Shown: positions 11,201 to 23,200 of the stretch, in pieces
Layout: the number at the start of each line of letters is the position of its first letter
Position numbering within the stretch: position 1 is the first letter of the stretch
Origin: Leptasterias polaris
Lineage: Eukaryota > Echinodermata > Asteroidea > Forcipulatida > Asteriidae
Length of the DNA: 64,000 nt
Direction of reading: 5' to 3'
Assembly: GCA_037783415.1 (NCBI GenBank)
Contig: JAZGTN010000006.1
Span: 3,472,001 to 3,536,000, forward strand
Program-made: the position numbers and the translations under genes
Notes under the pieces: generated by a model
What the model was told of the DNA's origin: nothing
Database searches by the model: none
The model's input: the letters and a program-made list of their open reading frames with translations, nothing else

Positions 11201-14200
11201 AAGTTTCGTGAAATGCAATTTAAGGAAGTGGCGCAGCTGCGCAACATTTACATGGCGTAACTTTAAGACATGGCGCAAGTTACACACTACTTTCGTGAAA
11301 TCGGCTGCTGAAGTTACACAAAATGTTTAAACATTCTGAGATTTTTCAGTTCCTAAATAAATGTGTGCAATTAATGAAATCCGTTGTGGTTTATTACTTG
11401 TTATTTGAAACAAAAAACTTGGGTGTGATCCCTAGCTGTACGGCAGTTACAGGTTGAATGGCTTCTGACTGGTACATGGAGCAAAGATATTGACAAAATT
11501 GGGAGACCATCAAAATTAGGGTTAGATAGCTCAGTTGGTAGAGCGCCGGCACTTTAATCTGGAGGCCGCAGGTTGCGTCCCGCTTTCGTAAGTTTTTCTT
11601 TGTTCAACTCAAAGTTATTTAAATCACAAAGACATTCATATAAAACAGTATATATTTTAGTTTTTTCTTTTCAAATCTGCAGACGCTCTCTTATTAGACA
11701 GTGTTGATGAAGACTTCCAAAGATGCTCCAGCCCCTTACTCTTTAAGCATAGATTACCATGGCAACAGCATGTCTCCAAGGACGACACCCTTATCAGTAC
11801 CCTGAGAGATTCCCCAGCAATAGCATTCGATGATCTCGTAAAAGACTTTAAAAGAAAAACACTTTCAAAAGCAGTGACTGTGTCAACCCAGACAGAGATT
11901 GGTAGAACACCCGATCGACACTACAAACCGTACGCCAGAAGTTCCCAAGCTCAGACAAGTCCCCGAGGTCCACAGAGCAGGAACACCGACACTCAAACAG
12001 AGAGAGAATCGAATCAATACGACAGGGACGCGTTTAAGTCGTCGTCGTTCAGGATAGCGGACAGCGCAGAAGTGAAACAAGCCTACCTCGTCAGTAAGCA
12101 TCCGACGCTTAACACTGCGATCTTGCTTCCTGTAGATGAAGCGGTTTCCCCGGGGGATAGCGCGTCCGATCTGAGTGATTCTTTCGTCACGGCGTTTTCG
12201 TCTCCAGTCAGGAATTCATTTCATGAGTCACCAGACTGGGATACATCTGCGGATTATCTGGGCACTCACAGGTTTGTGGTTCTTGGTCATTGTTTTTAAC
12301 TTGCTCCCTGAAGCTCAAACATTTGAAGTAAAAAAAAATGCCAAAATGGCAATAAAATTTGTGGTGTTCCTCTTGTAACACCATTGGCATTGTTATAATG
12401 ACATAGAATTCTGCATGCTATGTGAAAGTTATTTTGTTGCACAATGCCCCTGCATGATCTTCTCTCTCTTTTTTCTGATAAAGAAGAGTTATCTTTGTAT
12501 TGTCTAAGATGAAATTTGTAACATTTATTACATGAGCTAATTGTAACATTTCAGTTTCCATGGCTTATAAGCTCAGTAACGATGTGTTCTACGCATAAAG
12601 GACAGACACTGTGTCTATGGTTAAACTAGGCACATTTTCAAACTGGCCATGGTTAATCAAACAAGCCTTGTGTTAAATTATTGGGGCTTAACCCAGGGGA
12701 GCAGGGGCAACTGCCCTCCCAAATTCTTTGCCCTCAGAAATTGGTACTTGTGTTTTTTATGTGTCAAAATTCACTGACACTCCAAACCAACCCATCTGCC
12801 CCCCCCCCCCCCCCCCTCACTTAACGAAAGAGTCCCCATCTTGCTATGTGTAAAATTTCATGATGGTAAAGCTCAATACCACTGATTAATTTTGTCTGGA
12901 ACTCTGGCATTTTAAGGATGTGAAGAAGAAATGTTGGGTTTTGGTTTTTTTTTATATAAATATTTTGTTTGTTAGCCTTCAAGAAAGACTCTGCTAGGGT
13001 CTAAACGCCAGGCCACTAACCAGTTTTTGCAAGAAATGTTATACTGTCATACCCCCCCCCAAAAAAAAATATATATAAAAGGTTTTGTAAAGAACTACAA
13101 AGATTGCAGTGTTGTGTCATTTTATAATTAAAGTTATGATATTTTAAAAATGTATTAAACTATTCAAATACCCCCAAATTCCATCTTCTCTTTTCTAACA
13201 TTGCATGATGATCAGACTAACTTTCCCCCTCCATTTCCTGCTCTTTCTTCATTACTAGTAGAGAAACAACATCAGGGAGTCTAACATTGCCAAAGGAGTC
13301 CACTGAAAACCAAGAATCTAGCTTCAAGAACGCAGTTACTTATTCAGATATTAAGATTCCATCTGTACATAGGGTACGTTTCTTATAACAGTTCAGTTTA
13401 TTAAATCCATTGTCAAAGAACAACTTTCTTGTGGTAATTGTTTATTCCACAGCTTCTTTTTTTTAAGGTGAGGCTTATTCCAAAACAGATGTTTGTGCCG
13501 ACCTAAACAGTTTTTTTGTTTTGCTCTGAAATTTACATAGTCAAATGTTGTAAGCAACAAGAGGACATTTGAAAACTTTGCTGGCTAAATTTTCATCTGT
13601 AAGGTTGTGGTAGAAGGCAGTGAGGGCTCCAGATGTGCTGATTTATTATTCCTCCAGATATGACATTAGATTTATGACAGTTGTATAACAAAGCCTTTGA
13701 TTCATCACTAGAGTCTGTGAAAGTTCAAAGATGTTTTTCGCAGTAAATTAAATTAATTTGTGATGATTTTTTAGTTAGGACACTTTTCAGATTAGCTAGA
13801 TGTAATCATATAACAATGTAACTGCTGTATTGACTTGGATCATGCAATAGATAGTTCCTGATGGTTGCCATTTTTATAGCCAACTTTGGTTTTGACTTTG
13901 AGCTGGGTCAGGCGGTTTTGTATGATGAAACTGGATGTTGCCATTTCACTCGGCTTCGCCTTGTGAAATGCCAGATTTCACCTCAATCTCTGACAATGCA
14001 CTCATATGAATGTACTATTTGTATAATATTCTGCTTGATGAAAAGTTCTTAGCGTAGAGAATAATAGTTTAATACATGTTTGTCCAAAAACCAGTGTTTA
14101 CAGTTTACATAAAGATTACCTTTGAGAAATGTCCATTCCATAGTTGTTTGCCCGGAAGAAGGGCATAAGGCTCTGTGCCGTTCTTCCAGGAACACTAAGT

Positions 14201-17200
14201 CCTTCTTTTTCCAATAAGAGAATTCCGAAGGCCCTAACAAATAGGATGGTACCTCACCCCAAAAATTGTTCAGGTCCAAACTTTTACATTTTTGTACCTA
14301 GAGTCATCCCAAAGAGATGTTTTCCCATTCCCATGCAGAATTTAACCTTCCAATGATGACTAATGAATAGCAGAAAAGCAATCAAACTTTCACACTCAGT
14401 TGTCCTGAAACACAATTGTGCACTTTATTATTGCTAACGCCCTTTCTCTGGTAACTTTTAATTCCATCCTTCTTTGGGGCACATTAAGCTTTATAATAAG
14501 TGCACTTATCAAAAGACTTTTACTCAGCAAACTTTGTTTACGATTTCCCCCCCTGCTAGATCAATTCTGAGACCCATCAGGAGGAGGTCCAACAGAGAAT
14601 GGAGGATATACTAACGACAAATCATGCCAGACCCAACATTGTGGTTGAAGGTTGTCAGGCAGATATGGCAGACAGTGAAGACGAAGATCACAATGCAAAC
14701 TATGACAGGTCAGACAAAAGCCTGGGCCTTTTCCTAAAACCTTGGCTTGGGCTCCGGCTCTGGCCCTCGGCTCCGTCTTGGGCTCTGTCATCAATTTTGG
14801 AGCGGTGTACATTTTGTTCCAGCAACATACAAAGCACGAGCCAGAGACGGAGTGTAAGCCGAGGTTTGGCAAAAGCCCTGTGTTCATACTTCAACAGGGA
14901 CTACACTTGCGCATACGGGCTAAAAAGGATTGGTCTGCAGTGTTTGAGAATTGAGTAAAGCAATATTTAAAAACAATGAAAAGTGTGGGAGGGGTTTTCA
15001 CTATTTTCTTGGGACCCCACTGACCGATTGAGATTAAACTTTCACGGGTTTGTTATTTTATGTATATGTTGGGTCACACAAAGTTTGGATACTTTTCTTT
15101 GACAATTACCAACTTTGGCTGCTTGCTGGTCTTTCCTCTATGCTTGGAGTTGAATCATCTGACCCAAGAGTTACTTCATGAAATTCTACTTCCCTCTGAT
15201 CCACCCTGTCTTTAAATCCACTGCTGGAGTAAACACCTGTGGTTTTGTCCACCACTTCACAAATGAATAATCCCCCTTGTCAGTAGACATAACTGGCCCT
15301 ACTTAACAAAGATAATGTTTGTTAATCCTTCAGTAATCCTGCTGAATGCTCTGTGGAATTCCCTGTCCTTGATATGGTTAACATATTAATCATGGTTGAA
15401 TCCTGGGGGCAGTTGTTTATTTTGTCCATAGAGTTTGAGTTTGTCCATGGTTTGTCCAACTTTCAAAGATCACTAATTAACTTTGTACTCCTTGTGAAAA
15501 CAGCCTTAGGCCTGAGTAAGTCCTGAGGCATATCTTATGAAGCTTCCCCATTCAACCATTATTCTTCTGCAATGGGATTTTTTTTTTAAATCCACTCTGT
15601 GGACTCCAGTAACATTGGTTACCTGTCCTCCATGCAAGTAATTGTTTGACTTTATGTTCACTTCTGAGTCCATAGGATGTTTTTTAGAATTTGGGGTACT
15701 AGGTAGATTTATCACACACTAAAAAAACCAAAACCATCATTACAAAATGACCTTCGATTGCAAGGACAGTAATTTATTACATGTCTTACATTCCCCACAA
15801 AATTTTCGCAAACATTGAGAAATTTTATCGAAGGTCCAGACTTATTACCAAATTTTACGCAGCAGAATTTTTGGCATGGAACCTTGTACACTCAAAGTGT
15901 AAAATCCTGTTGTTTGAATTATACTTGCAGAAGATAAAAGCAAACAATCTGCACTCTTAAAATACATCGCAAAGAATCTTTTTCTTTTTTTCCCTTTTTT
16001 CTATGATCATTTGAAGAGGGCTTTTGAATCACTAATCGTGCATTATTGTAATAACAAGGATTCAGTGAATCTATTAATTGATAAACAGCGCACAGTATTA
16101 GTGAACTCTTATGGTTGGGTTTGTAAATTTTCATTTCATCTACGTTACATTTCACTGCTCCTCAACCTTCTCTGTCTTAGATCTGGCAAATTCAGTCCCT
16201 CAACTCCAAGAAAACTGTCCCCTGCTCGTCTCAAACGTCGCTCTCTGGTGGAAAAGAGGACCTCTTCATTAGGTAAGATAAGAAGACGGGTAATCTCACA
16301 CAAAGTGCTTTATTTATTTATTTATTTATTGTAGATCAAAACATTTTTAGAGAAGGCCATTTTTTGAAACTTATATGGTTGTAGTTGAAGAAAGGTCTTT
16401 CCATACCCCCACCCCCATGCACGCTTTCCAGTTCTTTGCGAAGAACAGATAAATCAACTCTAGTGATGCATTGGAGCACCATGCACTCAACTCCAACTTA
16501 AACGTTGATGATAATTCCGAAGAGAAGATGTCAGCAACGAGACCACCCATTGTGGCTTCAGCTCCAAGCCTTAGGGTTGATTGGGTCATAGCCTGAATAA
16601 ATAAATATTACTATTTGAGGACTTTATCATCTGTGCTATTGCGAATCCTGCAGGGAAAAAACTCCACAGCCATACTACTCCGGTGGGATTCAAACGCACT
16701 TATATTTGTCTTATTGTTATTATTTTTGAACAAAGATATTGACAAAATAGGGAGACCGCCAACCTCATGGCTAGATAGCTCAGTTGGTAGAGCACCGGCA
16801 CAGTAATCCGGATGGTGCAGGTTAAAATCCTGCTCTTGTCAATTTGTCTTTGTTTAACCCAATTTTATTATTTTTGAAGGAGTTTAGTCGCTTGAGGTAG
16901 TCTTGACTAAATTTGAACAACGATATTGACAAAATAGGGAGACCGCAAACATCATGGCTAGATAGCTCAGTTGGTAGAGCACCGGCACAGTAATCCGGAT
17001 GGTGCAGGTTAAAATCCCGCTCTCTTCAATTTGTCTTTGTTTAACCCAATTTTATTATTTTTGAAGGAGTTTAGTCGCTTGAGGTAGTCTTGACTCAAGT
17101 CGAGATATTTTGTCTTTTGCTCTCTCAGGTTCTGATAACAAGATGGTTGACCTCATCAGCAGCAGCAATCTCCTAGATGTTGAGATGACTGAGGAGGAGA

Positions 17201-20200
17201 ATGAGCTGAGCCTGAAGCTCCTTGGGGACTCAAAGAAGGCGTCCGATAGAACCAAGAATAGAAGAGGCCGAAGATGGTCCCCTGTTAACTCTCCTGGTAA
17301 AACAATAATAACGTGGTTTTTTTTATATCAGGGATGAGAAATTTTAGACTTTAATCTGAATTCTGACTTTTTTAAGTCTGTCTTGTAAACCAAAATGCTG
17401 TGTTTTTCTCAAAATTAAATAAGTCTGGCTTTTTGATCTAGCCTACTTCTCTAGCACTGATGCTACCGTTCACAAAATCTCCTTGGAATCTATAACTCCA
17501 GGGGTTATCAAAAAGTGGCAATACCATCATTTCAATGTACCTACTAAGATCTGGATCCTAGTTTCAGACTTTGTTGTCAGCAGTGACTCTCACCCATAAG
17601 GTTTATCGCGAATAGCAAAATACCAAGAGAGGGCGCTGTTTTGCCGCGCATGATAGTGTAGTGAAAGGGGGCAACCCGGGAACTCGCGCACGACGACCGA
17701 CTGTAGCATTTGCCCCCTCTGCCCTCCCATGATCCATTGCGATTCTGAATCGCGATAAACCTTATGTCATATTCACCAGTTTTTTCTTCAAAATAAGAAA
17801 GAACCATAATAATAGTAATACTAATAATAATAGTGTACATTTATAATGTGACGTGTCTGTCATAAATGATACTCCTGCCGTCAAATTATCAAATCTGGTG
17901 AAAAATTTCAAGAATGATTTGATGAGATTATAATACAACAACCTTGAAAGGGATACAAGGTGAAGTGGGGCATTTTTGCTGCAAGCCAGAGAGCCCTTCT
18001 CTTTACGATAAGTGTACCAAGTTTTTTTTACGAGCAAGACCTACAGCTTTATGTGTCCCATCCCAAGGACACAGCAGTAATGGTCAAGTGTCTTGCTTTA
18101 GGACGCAAGTGTCAAGACCGGGACTTGAAACCACACTCTGCTAATCAGAAAAAACCAGAGCTTGAGTCCAGTGCACTTGACGCTCAACCATAACACATCA
18201 TAACTTTTGTATATTCTAACAAAAGGTATTATTCCATTTTTAATATCAGATCAGCATTTACAACGCCCAGGCTCAAGGGATCGTTCACCATCACCAACAC
18301 TTTTCACAACTGTTTTGGCCAATGATGATGAAATGGTTACAGATAATGGTGAGTTGGATCCGATGAACATACGCCTTCTCATTAATTTTTTGTTTTTTTT
18401 TAGCAGAAAGTCTTACAAGTGTGTACTCAACGTGTAATTCTTTCTCACGCGACTAAAGCAAGCAGTTTGTACTTAGAACGATTGCACTCTTATATGTGTT
18501 TAGCTTTTTTCACATTACAAGGCAAATTCCCAAGAAGGAAAACGCAGGAAATTCCTGGGGAATTTTAACCCCACTGCCACCCCAGTGTTTGTTTCACACT
18601 CAAAGCAAGTTTCCTTTGAAGAATGACCACTCGGTGTGAAAACCCTGGGGTTTTCTCACTCAACCCTACCCCCAAGAATGAGTAATTTTTCCCCTGGAAA
18701 TGGCTGTTTCCCAGAAGTTTGCCAGGGTTAGCAATTCGGGTATGAAAATATCAACCAAATTTTCCAGGGAATTTGTCGAGAGTAAAAGGGGCTTTGGAGT
18801 TGTATGACAATCGACTGCTTAAAAACCTTCAGATTTAGTTTAAATTCTAAAACATCTGTACTTTAAAAAAAAAAAAAATTTAAATGAGATATCGCCTAAC
18901 TCACAAGGCCACGGACGGCCACTCAAGGTGAGGGCTACACATAACTGATTTGGGCTATCGACCCAAATCAATTGACACCAGGGGCACGTTGCCTCCTACT
19001 CCTGGGGCTGAAACAGGATTACCCCCTTCACAGTCCTTAAGGATGTAGGCATGGGTATCATCCACTAGGAGCCTATCTGGTAGAGCAGAATGCACTACCT
19101 TCCCAACTTTGCTAATGAAACCATTATTGATTGCAGACTTTCTTATTAAGGGTGTGCATAACATCAGTAAGATTGAAAATATAAATATACAGAAGCACTT
19201 TGAAATGAGCGACAACCATAGGATGTAGTTGTAAAAGCTACTGACAGAAGATATTTGTTTGTGGAAAGTAAGTTTCTAGCTGGGATAAAGATGGTTATGG
19301 TGGAAAGCTTCCCTTGAAAAATGTTTACGTGAAATGCTATAGATTTGAGAGAATTGACTAAAATAATTAATTTTGATCTCACAAGTCAGAAATCCAAGGT
19401 TTTGAAACGGTAAAAACAGTGATTGGGTTTTTCATACTATTTTCTCAAAACTCCGATGATTGATTGAGCTTAAATTTTCACAGGTTTGTTATTTCATATA
19501 CGGTTAGACACAAGGTGCAGAAACTGGTTTTTGACAGTTACCAATGTCGGTCACAAAACACTTTTGATTCTGTAGTCTGTGATCTTTTTAAAAGGAACAT
19601 CGTTTTTAAGCCTTTTCAGTTTTTTGTGTTTATCAAGTAATTGACCGGGCCTTGACTTGTAGTATTTTTGATCATCAAATTCTTGAAAATTACCCAAACA
19701 AGTGACATTTAACAGAACAGCTGTAAAACTTACTGTCATAATGATGGCTTGCCCTTAAACCATAAAGTGTAATTTTATTTTCCGCAGTCAATGCGGATGA
19801 CCCATCATTACCAGCTCAACCTGAGAACCATACAGAATCCCCTATAGTCGTAACAGAACCCACAACAGACATGGTAACAGAAGGGACAACAGAGACATGT
19901 CCTACAGGGGAGCTACAAGAGGAGAGAACAGGTGGTGAGGTAAGAAAGTGCTCTAAATCCTTGCCTCCACTAAACCAGAAATAATTATAATCACATTTTT
20001 TTTGCAGAATAAGTAAGCAAAGTGAATTCACAGATCTTTTTCCCCCCAACAATTATGATTTTCATTTGTACTTGAGTTCGTTGGTTTACTTTTTGAATGA
20101 ACTAGAGCAGGACTTGAACCTGCGACCTCTGGATTAATGTGCCTGCACTCTACCAACTAACGAGCCCTAATGTTGGCAGTCTCCCTATTTTTGTCAATAT

Positions 20201-23200
20201 CTGTGTAGGGACAAAAATAGGGAGTAGCTCAGTTGGTAGAGCGCCAGTATGTTAATCCAGAGGTTACTGGTTCATATCAAGCAGGCTCTAATAAATTCTC
20301 TGTTAATCCGGAGGTTACAGGTTCATATCAGGCTCTATTAAATTCTTCTTTGTTCAACGCACAATAATAAAAAAAATTACAAAGTCAGTTTCCCTTGTGG
20401 TTTGTTACTTGTTTACTTAATCTTGGAAAGATTTCTTGCTGTGACATCATGTTAATAAAAGCAAATGAGACCACACAGCTATAAGAAAAGATTGATGATT
20501 TGTTTTGACAAAGATGTATCCTTGAGTGACAAGTAAAATACTCCATTGTTTGTATTATGATAAGGAGGGTGGACAAGGAAGTGTAGATTCTTGCTGCATA
20601 GAATGTCCACAGGCAAGTACATTGTATGCACAAATACTGCACAGGCAAGTACATTGTATGCACAAATACTGCACAGGGCTCGGATGTCATAAAGCACTAA
20701 AATTCATCTTAAGATGAAATGAAATGAAATGAAATGATAAATGAGCCATCTAGTCGTCTAAGCCTAATGTTGGCAGTCTCCCTATTTTGTCAGTACCTTC
20801 GTTAGGGGATGCCAGTCAGAGGCTATCAACCTTGCAATACTATTGAGTTCAAATATTTCCCTCAATCGAAGCTAAACGTCCTGACTGATTTTTTGGCGAG
20901 CTGCTTTAGCAGAATGCGAGCCTATGTAATACCGATTTTGTCCGTCCGTTCGTCCGTCCGTCCGTCCGGCCGTCCGGCCGTCCGCATTTAGACTTTTTGA
21001 TAGTTTGTTGTGTAAAATAATTTGTACCCTCATTTGCAGTTTATTTGTCTCAAAGCCAAAATGTGGTTGGATCCACAGTGTGCAAATGGAAATTGTTTGA
21101 AATGTTAAAGTTTATAGGGTACAGTATTACCCTCTGGAAATTAAACAGCTTCCTTGAGTTTAAAAATGTTGAAGTTTTCAGGGTACAGTATTACTCTCTG
21201 AAAATTAAACAGCTTCCTTGTGTTTAAAAATGTTAAAGTGTTCAGGGTACAGTATTACCTTCTGGAAATTAAACAGCTTCCTTGTGTTTAAAAATGTTAA
21301 AGTTTTCAGGGTACAGTATTACTCTCTGAAAATTAAACAGCTTCCTTGTGTTTAAAAATGTTAAAGTTTTCAGGGTACAGTATTACCTTCTGGAAATTAA
21401 ACAGCTTCCTTGTGTTTAAGTTTTCAGGGTGCAGTATTTTTCTCTGGAAATTAAACAGCTTCCTTTGAGTAATCTTAGAATAGAATGCTTTTAATGTCTT
21501 ACAGCCAAAATGTCACTGTGGTTGGATCCACAGTGTGCAATGTACATGTGTATACATGAGTATACATGTGGTTATACATGAGTATACATGTGGTGTATAC
21601 ATGTGTTACAATCATGTACCAGTGTGGCTAGGTTCAATGAATGTGAGTGTGATGTGCACTGAATTGAACCACACTGACTAGTTCAATGAATGTGTGTGAT
21701 GTGCACTAAATTGAACAATTGTATATGTATGACACTATGGAACAATTTATCCCCTTTCCAAAATATTGTTCTAAATGTTGTTTCATGGCATGATTGAAAG
21801 TTTATGTACATGTTCATGTACATGTAAAACATGTAACTGTTTCGCCTGTATAACATGTATAATGTTCTTGACGAGCATGCATCTTTCAAAGTACCTGTAA
21901 ATTTCAATACATGTACAATACATAGATGCATCTACTCCATGGTAATTTAAAGTCTTTGATGACATACATGTATATGTACCAGAGCTGAGAGCGCTACATG
22001 TAAGAATTTGTTATTATTATGTGGTTTATAAAACACCTATGTTTCATCGTAATTAGCCCCTACCCATCCTGAGCCTCTTTCCCACATTTCAGACCAAGTA
22101 TAAGCAATGGTCAACTACATACTTGTTAATTGTCCCCACCTCTTTGAACATCAGTTGATCAAATGATTGTTTTTCTATTATTCATTGTTTCTCTATCGGG
22201 CGTTCGGCAGCTCGCCATGGCAGCTTCTGCTGTTCTAGTTATTTTATATAAAGTGTATATTTCAGTTTTCAAAGGTTATTTCCAATTGAGCACTTTTCTG
22301 CAGATTCACAACGAATCTACAGTAAAGTAACAAAGCTAGATCGTTAAAAAAATAGGATACATGTGGTTTAATTACAGAGGAATGTTAACTATCAGGGCCA
22401 AGGCATTGCCTTGGATGATAATCCACAGCTTTGTATAGGTCAAGCCAAATCTGTTAGACGGGTCTTAATGTGTCAACACCAATTTTTAATTTTTTAATTT
22501 TTTAAAAGATATGTCCGAAAAGACACTGCTTTCTGAATAAGAGCCACAAATTACTATACATGTATATGACTAATTGATATCATATAGGATAAAGACTAAA
22601 AATAATTCTACCACTTGCATTTCATTTAATGTAGGATTATTCTGTTGGCACATTTAGTATTTATCAGGCGTGAGATTCATCAGGATTTTTCCAGATTTTT
22701 CATTTTTTTTTGGTTAATCTCCCTGTGCCTTCAGATTTTCTTGAAGAGGAAAAATTGCCATCATTGAAATGAAAGAGCCTGCCCTTGTTATGACCATGGT
22801 GGAAGGCAATATTTCCTCCTCCATGTTATGACCAAACCTTCAGATGTCTCAACCATATGCAGCAAGGCGAATCTGTTCTCAAATTTCAGGATTTTAAATT
22901 TGTATACAAATTACAATCTCACCCCTGATTTATGCCAACTTTGTCTGTTATGTTGAGGTCATTTAGGTCACGACCTCAAATGACCCTGAATGGTTGTGGT
23001 TATTGTGGCAAGTAATAGGTTAGAATCCTTTGTTATGAGAAGAATTACAGATAATTACCACAGTCTGCTGGTGATAAAATAACACAGGTAGAGTTTCACA
23101 TTCTTATGCTGTGTGAATGTTTAATCAATAGGCAGAATTGAGAAGGCTAAACAGACCTTCCAGGGTTGTCCTCAATTAAATGTCTTGCTGAAAACAAGAA

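Noticed and set aside
11521..11585. Functional tRNA-Lys gene
   Set aside because: A box and anticodon loop are tRNA-like, but the acceptor stem does not pair and the same unit recurs with SINE leader and tail.
21535..21610. CRISPR-like regular repeats (ATACATGTG)
   Set aside because: Simple-sequence repeats in a eukaryotic intron, without unique spacers of constant length.
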